Below are positions 24,591 through 29,959 of a stretch of DNA of 29,959 nt, one piece after another. Each line of letters starts with the position of its first letter. Position 1 is the stretch's first letter. The stretch covers positions 1 through 29,959 of the IMG/VR virus record IMGVR_UViG_3300036770_004178. The stretch is one strand, 5' to 3'. The translations under genes and the position numbers were made by a program. Source of the DNA: a virus. The notes below the pieces were generated by a model, which did not search any database, had not been told where the DNA came from, and was given only the letters and a program-made list of their open reading frames with translations.

Positions 24591-25642
24591 CCGGGAACAG
24601 TGACCGAAACAAGCTGGTAGAGCAGGCCCAGCAGTTGCTGAGCCAGAAGATTGATAATCAGGTCCGGGCACTCAAGGCCGGGAATGATGACCTTCGCAAG
24701 CAGCTGGCGGCCAGAGAGCAGCGGATCGCCGAACTGGAAAGAACGGTCGATCTGATTTGCTTGGTCAACGAATCGACCAAGCGACCTGCCAGCGTGGTAG
24801 TTCCCAAGTCCCGGGCCAGCGAAGTGGTCCCGATGTTCATTTGGTCGGACTGGCACGTCGAAGAGGCAGTAGACCCTCGAAAGACGCTGGGGAAGAACGA
24901 ATACAACCTTGAGATCGCAGCCAAGCGGGCGAGGAAGTGTATCGAGTCCACCGTCAAGATGATTCGTCACGCGCGAGCTTCGAACAAGGTCCGATCGGTC
25001 TTCCTCATGCTGGGCGGCGACTTTATCAGCGGCGACATTCACCAAGAGCTGAGCGAGACGAATCTGCTTGGGCCGGCAGAGGCTTGCGTGTTTGCCAAAG
25101 ACTTGCTGGCGGAAGGTCTGCAGGCGATCAGCGAGGAAAAGTATCTTGAATCGATCCACCTGCTTGGAATCGTCGGCAACCACGGGCGAACGACCAAGAA
25201 AATGCAGTTCAAAAATGGGGCTGAGAAGTCGTTCGAGACAATCATCTACGCTTTTCTGCAGTCGCAATTCAGCGGCAAGCGATTCCACTGGCAGCTTGCC
25301 CGCGGCGGAATCGAGATCGTCAATCTCAGCCCGACGTTTCGCGTGCGAGGCTTCCACGGCCACCAAGTCAAATACGGTGGCGGCATTGGTGGGTTGACTA
25401 TTCCGCTGACCAAGTGGATTCACCGACAAGACCAGAGCCAGCCAGCCGGTTTCAATTTGATGGGCCATTACCACCAATTCGGACTGCCGACGCCCCGCTG
25501 CTTGTGTAATTCAAGCCTTAAGGGCTGGGACGAATACGCTTCGGAACATGGTTTCAGTTTCGAACCACCCCAGCAGGCCGGGGCAATCTTCGACGCGGTA
25601 CGTGACCGCGTGACCGGCGTCTTTCCTGTTTTTTGTGAGTGA
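24587..25642 (+). CDS. Calcineurin-like metallophosphoesterase
   Basis: The 351-residue product starts at ATG 24587 overlapping the previous stop. Residues 8-60 form a coiled coil. From about 82 the metal-binding motifs appear in order: D88-x-H90 (SDWH), GGD at 143-145, GNH at 197-199, HGH at 257-259 and GHYH at 293-296. These complete the two-metal phosphoesterase site. Such phage enzymes have DNA phosphatase or nuclease-like activity, as in SbcD relatives; the substrate here is unknown. It sits after the tail genes and before nucleotide-metabolism genes, so a nucleic-acid role is more likely than a virion one. Confidence 0.85.
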   Translation: MTGNSDRNKLVEQAQQLLSQKIDNQVRALKAGNDDLRKQLAAREQRIAELERTVDLICLVNESTKRPASVVVPKSRASEVVPMFIWSDWHVEEAVDPRKTLGKNEYNLEIAAKRARKCIESTVKMIRHARASNKVRSVFLMLGGDFISGDIHQELSETNLLGPAEACVFAKDLLAEGLQAISEEKYLESIHLLGIVGNHGRTTKKMQFKNGAEKSFETIIYAFLQSQFSGKRFHWQLARGGIEIVNLSPTFRVRGFHGHQVKYGGGIGGLTIPLTKWIHRQDQSQPAGFNLMGHYHQFGLPTPRCLCNSSLKGWDEYASEHGFSFEPPQQAGAIFDAVRDRVTGVFPVFCE

Positions 25643-25645
25643 GAA

Positions 25646-26284
25646 ATGATCGCAGACCCAACGACCAAAAAGACCGTTTACCTGGCTGGCCCCATGCGGG
25701 GCATCAAATGCTACAACTTCGCGGCCTTCGACGCGGCCAAAGCCAAGCTGGAAGCAGCAGGCTATAGCGTGATCAGCCCGGCAGACCTCGACCGCGAGGC
25801 TGGCCATTCGTTCGACCACCTTGGGCCGGGCTGGGACTGGAACAAACTACCTCCCGAATTTGAATTGAGGGAGGCTGTTGTCCGCGATTCGATGGCAATC
25901 ATCCACGAGGCCGATGAAATCTGTCTGCTGCCGGGCTGGTTCAATTCCAAGGGTGCCCAGGCGGAAGCGGCACTCGGACGCTGGCTGGGTCTCAAGGTCT
26001 GGGAGCTGCAGCCAGAGGACGTGCTCGAAGAGGCGTTGCGAATCACCCGCGGCGACCGGCAAGCCCAGTACGGGCCACCGGACCAAGACTTCCAGCGGGT
26101 GGCCAGCATGTGGAACACGCTGTTCGGCTGGCAGGTCGAACCGTGGCAGGTGGCCGCGGCGATGGTATGCGTCAAGCTCAGCCGGCAGACTCACCAAATG
26201 AAGAGGGATAACGCAGTTGACCTCGCCGGGTACGCGCGTTGCATGCAGATGTGCGTTGACGCTGCCGCTGCGAGGGTTGGTTGA
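25646..26284 (+). CDS. Nucleoside deoxyribosyltransferase-like / DUF6378-like fusion
   Basis: The 212-residue product starts at ATG 25646. Residues 8-122 match the nucleoside 2-deoxyribosyltransferase-like fold (DUF4406): VYLAGPMRG, then NFAAFDAAKAKLEAAGYSVISP, and SMAIIHEADEICLLPGW with a 'SKGAQAE' motif. Residues 128-205 match DUF6378, a helical phage domain of the MazG-like group: ITRGDRQAQYGPPDQDF, then WQVAAAMVCVKLSRQTHQ and DNAVDLAGYA. Each domain occurs separately in phages; fusion suggests nucleotide-pool remodelling or modified-base handling. It is the last gene of the plus-strand block. Confidence 0.8.
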   Translation: MIADPTTKKTVYLAGPMRGIKCYNFAAFDAAKAKLEAAGYSVISPADLDREAGHSFDHLGPGWDWNKLPPEFELREAVVRDSMAIIHEADEICLLPGWFNSKGAQAEAALGRWLGLKVWELQPEDVLEEALRITRGDRQAQYGPPDQDFQRVASMWNTLFGWQVEPWQVAAAMVCVKLSRQTHQMKRDNAVDLAGYARCMQMCVDAAAARVG

Positions 26285-26363
26285 AACCGGTGCGAGAGTA
26301 GGCCCAGATCAACGTATCGTCGAAGTCGGAATCGCCATTGTCAAAGTCGTAATCGTCGAACAT
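26178..26363 (-). CDS. Possible small acidic protein, antisense to gene end
   Basis: An open frame starts at ATG 26363 (minus strand) downstream of a GGGGG site and gives about 61 residues. The first 27 are strikingly acidic and aromatic (MFDDYDFDNGDSDFDD...), after which the frame runs antisense to the preceding gene and loses character. The acid repeat is encoded by a partial duplication. It could be a real micro-protein or an accidental frame. I give it low weight. Confidence 0.22.
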   Translation of the reverse strand: MFDDYDFDNGDSDFDDTLIWAYSRTGFNQPSQRQRQRTSACNARTRRGQLRYPSSFGESAG

Positions 26364-26573
26364 CGCCCAGCCCCCCACTGCCAGCCTTGGTTTTTCTCTG
26401 CTGACATTTTAGGTGGGCGGGGGGCGGCTCCCTTGGATGCTGCTGGGCGGAGTTTCTGCCAGTTGGGTTGTGAAGATTGAGGGCTGGCTGGCAATCTTCC
26501 CGACAGGGAAAACGGTGGGGATTTGCGGGGTTTTTGTCCCGAGCGGGGTTATAGAATCACTCGCGCAAAATTA

Positions 26574-26592
26574 GTTGCCAATTTGGTTGCCA
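26574..26592 (+). repeat. 19-bp direct repeat, copy 1 (candidate integrase arm site)
   Basis: GTTGCCAATTTGGTTGCCA occurs here and identically at 26812-26830, the tRNA fragment lying between. Each copy contains two GTTGCCA units 12 bases apart. Tyrosine integrases often bind paired direct repeats in the arms of attP. Repeat identity is seen; binding is inference. Confidence 0.6.
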
Positions 26593-26632
26593 TTGGGCTG
26601 GGGGTGGTTTCCCCTCATTTTGACCGCGCATG

Positions 26633-26656
26633 AAAAAACCCCGTGGATTCACGGGG
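26633..26656 (-). terminator. Rho-independent terminator, minus strand
   Basis: CCCCGTG at 26639-26645 pairs perfectly with CACGGGG at 26650-26656 around a 4-base loop. On the minus strand it is followed by six T (26638-26633). It lies eight bases beyond the tRNA fragment's 3' end and downstream of the integrase operon. It may be the host tRNA terminator carried in the att core, or the phage's own. Confidence 0.8.
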
Positions 26657-26664
26657 CTTTTGAG

Positions 26665-26703
26665 CGGAGGGCACGGGACTCGAACCCGCAACCGGTTACC
26701 CGG
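26665..26703 (-). other. tRNA 3'-end fragment, putative attachment core
   Basis: On the minus strand, 26689-26673 is a complete T-arm (stem GCGGG/CCCGT with loop TTCGAGT), followed by acceptor strand GCCCTCC (26672-26666) and G discriminator 26665. Upstream, 26703-26692 reads as a CCGG-GTAA-CCGG hairpin, like the long variable arm of a serine or leucine tRNA, though a class I tRNA cannot be excluded. The 5' acceptor GGAGGGC, D-arm and anticodon arm are absent, so it is not a functional tRNA. Tyrosine-recombinase phages often carry such a 3' piece to restore the host tRNA after integration. Encoded CCA is absent. Confidence 0.75.
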
Positions 26704-26751
26704 CACTTCATTTCCAATTATGACGCCCGGAAACTTAGCGGCCAAAAACGC

Positions 26752-27921
26752 CTAGTTCACGCGTTTTCTGCTACTTGAAAATTCCCCGCCCAATTTTCCG
26801 TGCTCAGTTTTGTTGCCAATTTGGTTGCCACTGACTGCCGTCGCGGCCCAGAGTGCTTCGCCAACTTGGTCCAACTGCAGGTCAACGTAATATCGCAGCG
26901 TCGTCTCCATCGCCGTGTGACGCATCATCATCCTGAGCACGAGAGGATGAACTTTCAAGGCCCAGCGATTGCCGAACGTGCGGCGAAGGTCATGGGCCGT
27001 GACATGTTTGGTTCCTCCAACCGATACCTGGCTGGCCTTGCCGGCTGCTGAGATTCGTTTGCCGATTGTCTTCCGAGCAAGGGGCACCTGAAAAACCAGC
27101 CCAGTCCGCTCGCTGGTAGGCGTTCGCGACAGAAACCGGGCAAGGTCTCGGGGCATCGGAGTTAATGCTGCCAGCCTCGATTTGTGAGATTTGACCGGCC
27201 AGCGGATCGCCGGGTACTTCCGCCCTTCCAACTCAACAACCGGGCTGGACTCCCCTGCCCCGTCTGGCCAGCTGAGCCGCATCGCTTCATCTAGCCTGAG
27301 TCCGGACAGCCAGAGCCCTTTGACTAAGCTGGTTGCCTCTTCCGCGTGGTCAGGAAAGACTTTGGGAATCTCCCGCAGCAGCCGGACGAACTCAAGCAGC
27401 GTGATCGGTCTACCCCTACTCTGCCCAGCTCGCGGCATGATGATTTGAGGGACGTGCTGAATTAGTCCGATCTTGGCTGCCCAGTTGAGCACAACCCGCA
27501 CACACCGCAAGTTTGAAGCGACTGAGGCCGGGGCGAGACCGGACGCGGCCAGCCGTCTCTGCCAGCCGCTGAGCACGATTCCCGTGATCTCGCGAATGTC
27601 TACGGGCTTCCCCAAGTCCCGTTCAAACCGGTTCAGGGCATGGCCGAAATTCTCCATCGTGGTCGGGCTCTTGTTTGCCAAGTGTTCGTCGGTGAACTTC
27701 ATCCGAAGCCACTCCCACGAAACCCCGCCGTAATTCTGGCGATTGGTGTTTATCTCCTCTTCCAACAGGGCCGCGGCTCGTTCGGCCTCGCGACGCTTAA
27801 ACGTGTTGGTAGTCTTGAAGACTTGCCGACCGGTGACCGGATCGCGGTACATTAGGCGGAGATTTTCACGGCCTTTGTGCTCGACAACGTAAACCTTGAT
27901 TCTCTTGAGGTTCCGCAGCAT
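26752..27921 (-). CDS. int: Tyrosine recombinase / phage integrase
   Basis: The 389-residue product is a tyrosine site-specific recombinase. Residues 1-60 resemble an arm-binding N-terminal domain; 65-160 the core-binding SAM-like helices; 170-350 the catalytic domain. Catalytic residues are visible: Arg209 in LSGLRLDEA, Lys247 in SHKSR, His310-x-x-Arg313 in TAHDLRRTF, His335 in MRHTAMETT and Tyr344 in LRYY. The C-terminal tail holds a GNQIGN motif I associate with planctomycete integrases. ATG 27921 overlaps the preceding stop (TAATG), so it is coupled to the gene upstream. Its 3' end abuts the putative attachment core. Confidence 0.93.
   Translation of the reverse strand: MLRNLKRIKVYVVEHKGRENLRLMYRDPVTGRQVFKTTNTFKRREAERAAALLEEEINTNRQNYGGVSWEWLRMKFTDEHLANKSPTTMENFGHALNRFERDLGKPVDIREITGIVLSGWQRRLAASGLAPASVASNLRCVRVVLNWAAKIGLIQHVPQIIMPRAGQSRGRPITLLEFVRLLREIPKVFPDHAEEATSLVKGLWLSGLRLDEAMRLSWPDGAGESSPVVELEGRKYPAIRWPVKSHKSRLAALTPMPRDLARFLSRTPTSERTGLVFQVPLARKTIGKRISAAGKASQVSVGGTKHVTAHDLRRTFGNRWALKVHPLVLRMMMRHTAMETTLRYYVDLQLDQVGEALWAATAVSGNQIGNKTEHGKLGGEFSSSRKRVN
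26812..26830 (+). repeat. 19-bp direct repeat, copy 2 (inside integrase 3' end)
   Basis: It is identical to 26574-26592 and lies within the last codons of the integrase gene, where it encodes the GNQIGN motif on the minus strand. It could be an arm-type binding site that also encodes protein, or a trace of an old integrase duplication across the att site. Confidence 0.55.
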
Positions 27922-28358
27922 TACTGGGCCCTCTGGTCAATCGTGACCCGAAGCTGGAATCCGTCGAAGTTCCGGCCAGCCAGTTCGCCGATTGCCCTAG
28001 CAAGTGCAATTCGCTCGCGCCGCGAAACGCCAAAACGCCTGGACACGTAGGAAGCGGGAAGGGAATTGGGCTGGTCTGGCCAGTAGAGGGCGAGCTGCAG
28101 GCCGGTGGGCCGATAGAACTCGCGGCTGGATGCTAGGTAAAACTGCTTTACTTGCCGCAGCTCAAGGTCTTTTGCCTTTACCAGCCAGCGGCCCCGGTGA
28201 AGCAGCGGGCGGCGAAGATACTCTTCGGGGGTGAGTGGCTGGAGAAGTAAATCTCGGACCGAAAGAACCTCCAGCTGGCGGCGGCGAAATTCCCACTCGG
28301 ATTCAATCAGGGTGGTGGTGGGGTACGAAATCAGCAGGCGATCAAACTTCTCAAACAT
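27921..28358 (-). CDS. Unknown protein, upstream of integrase
   Basis: The 145-residue product starts at ATG 28358, seven bases after GGGAG on the minus strand. It is basic with many Arg and aromatic residues. Residues 70-145 (DLELRQVKQFYLASSREFY, then YVSRRFGVSRRERIALARAIGEL) contain a helix pair that could be a helix-turn-helix, and an Arg-rich DNA-contact surface is plausible. Coupling with the integrase (TAATG) suggests a regulator or recombination accessory. Family not recognised. Confidence 0.55.
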   Translation of the reverse strand: MFEKFDRLLISYPTTTLIESEWEFRRRQLEVLSVRDLLLQPLTPEEYLRRPLLHRGRWLVKAKDLELRQVKQFYLASSREFYRPTGLQLALYWPDQPNSLPASYVSRRFGVSRRERIALARAIGELAGRNFDGFQLRVTIDQRAQ

Positions 28359-28466
28359 GGCGGGCTCCCGTCAGTGGTTGCCGCGCTCCCTCGCGTGTCA
28401 AAATTTTCCAATGTGGAGAAGTTTGCTGGCAGCTTGGACACCTTTGGTCGGTGGTAGTGGAGAGAT

Positions 28467-28649
28467 CTATTTCCCGCTCGGATACGACTGAAAGATGTAT
28501 TTAAAAGCACAAACTCCAACGACCAGCAAAAGGCATTTCAGGGTTATTTCGTTGTTCATTACGCCAAACGTCGTGGCGAAGAACACCACCATGATAGTGG
28601 CAGTTACAAGGGAATTAAGCAGTGCAGTCTGCATTGGCTTGGGGACCAC
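28467..28649 (-). CDS. Small membrane protein with two transmembrane segments
   Basis: The 60-residue product starts at GTG 28649, preceded by GAGG on the minus strand; ATG 28634 would remove five residues. Hydrophobic segments at about residues 12-30 (VTATIMVVFFATTFGVM) and 36-52 (LKCLLLVVGVCAFKYIF) flank a short polar loop. It lies in the lysogeny-side operon rather than the late operon, so a superinfection exclusion or membrane anchor role is as likely as a holin. The gene upstream ends three bases before it. Confidence 0.55.
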   Translation of the reverse strand: MVPKPMQTALLNSLVTATIMVVFFATTFGVMNNEITLKCLLLVVGVCAFKYIFQSYPSGK

Positions 28650-28652
28650 GAA

Positions 28653-29090
28653 TCACCTCTTTTTCTTAGTTTCCTTGGGTTCCGGTGCCTTTTCGGTAAC
28701 GGAAATCCCCTTCTCTCTCGCGCGGCGGATTATGTCCGCTACCTCAGCGTCCGTCTGCTCTTTTGCTGATTGCATGTTCCGTTTTTTCCCGGCTGGCTTG
28801 GGTGCCTCTTCCGCTGGTGGTTCTTCGTGCTTGCTCTCAATCGCCGGGATCTGGGGCGGTGTATGAGCCTTTCGGAACTGCTCTTGGATTAGCTCGTATT
28901 CGAGATTGGCAGTGAACTTTGCCAAGAAATCGAATGCCCATCGCAGACTTCCGCCAAAAACGACGGCGGTATCCACGTTTTCGGCCCTATAACGGGCTGC
29001 AACGGCTTCTAGACGTTCCGACAGAATCGCCAAGTGTTTGGCGTATTCGTCAATCTGGTCAACGGTGAATCGCTGTTTTGTTTTTGCCAT
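28653..29090 (-). CDS. Unknown coiled-coil protein with charged tail
   Basis: The 145-residue product starts at ATG 29090; no clear ribosome site is seen, so leaderless or weak initiation is possible. Residues 8-75 are helical (DQIDEYAKHLAILSERLEAV and following). Residues 78-110 form a Pro/Glu/Lys-rich linker and the C-terminus is a highly charged helix. It is the first gene of the minus-strand operon and is transcribed away from the divergent control region, the position of a repressor, but it has no clear helix-turn-helix. Confidence 0.5.
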   Translation of the reverse strand: MAKTKQRFTVDQIDEYAKHLAILSERLEAVAARYRAENVDTAVVFGGSLRWAFDFLAKFTANLEYELIQEQFRKAHTPPQIPAIESKHEEPPAEEAPKPAGKKRNMQSAKEQTDAEVADIIRRAREKGISVTEKAPEPKETKKKR

Positions 29091-29130
29091 GTAAGAAGGC
29101 TAACAAAAAAAATCTTCACGGCAACAAGTC

Positions 29131-29158
29131 GTTGAGGCTCAAAGGTTTACGGCTCAAC
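29131..29158. promoter_or_regulatory. Inverted/direct repeats, candidate operator
   Basis: GTTGAG (29131-29136) and CTCAAC (29153-29158) are perfect inverted repeats around 16 bases, and GGCTCAA occurs at 29136-29142 and 29151-29157 as a direct repeat. They lie in the intergenic region between divergent genes. Control-region repressors commonly bind such sites. Binding is inference. Confidence 0.45.
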
Positions 29159-29195
29159 TATCTAGCCGCATCTATTAAGTTGTATTGAAGTTTTG

Positions 29196-29224
29196 TTGAC
29201 ACGTAGGCGATTCTAGAATAGATT
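29196..29224 (+). promoter_or_regulatory. Sigma70-like promoter with overlapping palindrome
   Basis: TTGACA at 29196-29201 is a consensus -35. Seventeen bases downstream, TAGATT at 29219-29224 matches the -10 at four of six positions. A perfect palindrome ATTCTAGAAT spans 29210-29219, covering the spacer and the first -10 base, a natural repressor site. The promoter would drive the plus-strand genes at 29351 onward. It is the clearest promoter in the window. Confidence 0.65.
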
Positions 29225-29233
29225 AGAAGTGTT

Positions 29234-29264
29234 GGCGGTGACGGAGCTTTAACGGATTACCGCC
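29234..29264 (+). promoter_or_regulatory. Leader hairpin downstream of the promoter
   Basis: GGCGGT (29234-29239) pairs with ACCGCC (29259-29264), extended by a G-T and an A-T pair around a 15-base loop. It falls in the ~125-base leader before the first gene. There is no T-run, so it is not a terminator. It could stabilise the leader RNA or be a protein-binding site. Confidence 0.4.
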
Positions 29265-29350
29265 TGATTTGGCATGGCTGCTGGTAGGGATTGCCCCTGA
29301 CTTCCAGCCTTGCGAGGTGTTCAGTGGAAACTTGGACGGAGCAACTTCTC

Positions 29351-29647
29351 ATGTCCTTCATGCGTGTTCGGGTAGCCAAGAAGGTTCGCAAACGGCTGGC
29401 TGCCAGCGTTTCCAAGCGGACCTGCTGCAACCCAGACTGCAAAAGCACTGGCGACAAGCAAGCGGTTGCGAACCGCGGCCTGTGCCAAAAGTGCATCAAC
29501 GCTTTCCGTTACGAACGGATGCGGATCGCTGCCAAGCGTGGCGAGAAAGCGGCCATTGAGTACGAGCGGCGTCGGCTGGTTGAAGGCTCGCTGCTGCAGG
29601 CTCAGGAGTGCCGCGACTACGCCCGAGCTGGAAAGGCGGTGGGCTAA
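29351..29647 (+). CDS. Small zinc-finger-like basic protein
   Basis: The 98-residue product starts at ATG 29351, nine bases after GGAG (29338-29341). An earlier in-frame ATG at 29291 has no ribosome site. Residues 20-45 contain C-C-N-P-x-C and C-x-x-C, a plausible four-Cys zinc site, and the rest is strongly basic and helical (RRRLVEGSLL and others). DNA or RNA binding is likely. It is the first gene of the rightward early operon. Its stop overlaps the next ATG. Confidence 0.6.
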   Translation: MSFMRVRVAKKVRKRLAASVSKRTCCNPDCKSTGDKQAVANRGLCQKCINAFRYERMRIAAKRGEKAAIEYERRRLVEGSLLQAQECRDYARAGKAVG

Positions 29648-29898
29648 TGCCACAGCAAAAACGTGACGGCTACATCGACGCTCGCCGGCTCTACACCGCT
29701 GACGGAGTGAACCAGGCAACCGGCCTTTCAACCATCGCCCTGGACAAGGGGCGGCAAGCCGGTGCCCTCCACCCAATCTATTTGGCGAACCGCTACTGGT
29801 ACGACGGGGCGGAACTGATCGCATGGATCAAGCAGCTGGGCCAGCCAGCGAAGCAGCTGAAGCGCGAGGCGGAAGCCTTGCTGGATGAAGTCGCGTGA
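29647..29898 (+). CDS. Excisionase-like winged-helix protein
   Basis: The 83-residue product starts at ATG 29647, overlapping the previous stop (TAATG). Residues 5-60 show a small winged-helix pattern: a start DGYIDARRLYTADGV, then LSTIALDKGRQAGALHP with a recognition helix, and a wing YLANRYWYDGAELIAWI. This is the arrangement of excisionase and MerR-like small DNA-binding proteins. An excisionase working with the integrase is the most likely role, with a regulator as alternative. Confidence 0.65.
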   Translation: MPQQKRDGYIDARRLYTADGVNQATGLSTIALDKGRQAGALHPIYLANRYWYDGAELIAWIKQLGQPAKQLKREAEALLDEVA

Positions 29899-29951
29899 TT
29901 TTCTAAGTAACTCAAGTTTGTTTTTCTCTTAATCAGCACGGAGGTTGAACA

Positions 29952-29959
29952 GTGGAACT
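29952..29959 (+). CDS. Start of a further gene, cut by the window edge
   Basis: GTG 29952 follows a full GGAGG site (29940-29944) by seven bases. Only the first few bases lie in the window, so nothing can be said about the product. It is probably the next gene of the rightward early operon. Confidence 0.5.

Larger units (their letters stand above)
26285..26751. other. Non-coding attachment region
   Basis: This 467-base gap lies between the last plus-strand gene and the 3' end of the integrase gene. From the left it holds a stretch with no clear signals (26285-26570, except the weak antisense frame), a 19-bp repeat (26574-26592), a minus-strand terminator (26633-26656), the tRNA 3' fragment (26665-26703), and about 50 bases without a signal up to the integrase stop. 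It has the properties of an attP. Confidence 0.6.

Noticed and set aside
24581-25477. 298-residue minus-strand open frame
   Set aside because: It is antisense to the phosphoesterase gene, which has all metal motifs.
26665-26740. Functional tRNA gene on the minus strand
   Set aside because: Only the 3' part is present; the required 5' acceptor GGAGGGC and D-arm are absent.
1-29959. CRISPR array, insertion sequence or rRNA
   Set aside because: I saw no spaced direct-repeat array, transposase motif with terminal repeats, or rRNA-like sequence.

Overview
The window is almost entirely a temperate tailed-phage genome with siphovirus-like gene order. I see no clear chromosomal genes. The likely host group is Planctomycetes, at moderate confidence. 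The evidence is the integrase (a planctomycete-type architecture whose C-terminus carries a GNQIGN motif), exported proteins with long signal peptides, and high-GC codon use. It could be an extrachromosomal phage, a circularised contig or part of a prophage. A tRNA 3' fragment next to the integrase, flanked by two identical 19-bp repeats, looks more like a phage attP than a prophage end.

Layout, left to right. (1) 1-3256, plus strand: a G-rich leader, a small protein resembling the RNA polymerase alpha C-terminal domain, two exported proteins (one a trypsin-like serine protease), a small beta-rich protein and a HEXXH zincin. (2) 3257-6296: a receptor-binding or depolymerase module with two proteins sharing a lectin-like N-terminal motif, one fused to an SGNH esterase. 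It looks more AT-rich than its surroundings. (3) 6300-14495: head genes in lambda-like order: large terminase, unknown, possible gpW-position protein, portal, S49 protease with a nested scaffold start, DUF2190-like decoration protein, internal terminator, major capsid, connector. (4) 14499-24155: neck and tail genes: tail completion proteins, tail tube, chaperones with a probable -1 frameshift on an A9 run, a short tape measure, hub or tip proteins and distal tail fibres. (5) 24152-26284: small zinc and helical proteins, a calcineurin-like phosphoesterase, and a nucleoside deoxyribosyltransferase-like/DUF6378-like fusion.

(6) 26285-26751 is the attachment region. (7) 26752-29090, minus strand: a four-gene lysogeny or early-left operon ending in the tyrosine integrase. 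(8) 29091-29350 is a divergent control region with a good plus-strand promoter and inverted repeats. (9) 29351 onward, plus strand: a small zinc protein, an excisionase-like winged-helix protein and the start of a further gene cut by the window edge.

The plus-strand genes overlap or abut (ATGA, GTGA and TAATG junctions), so they are probably translated as coupled late operons. No classical endolysin or holin is recognisable. The exported serine protease and its neighbours are therefore the best candidates for envelope-directed functions, which would be unusual if they replace a peptidoglycan endolysin.
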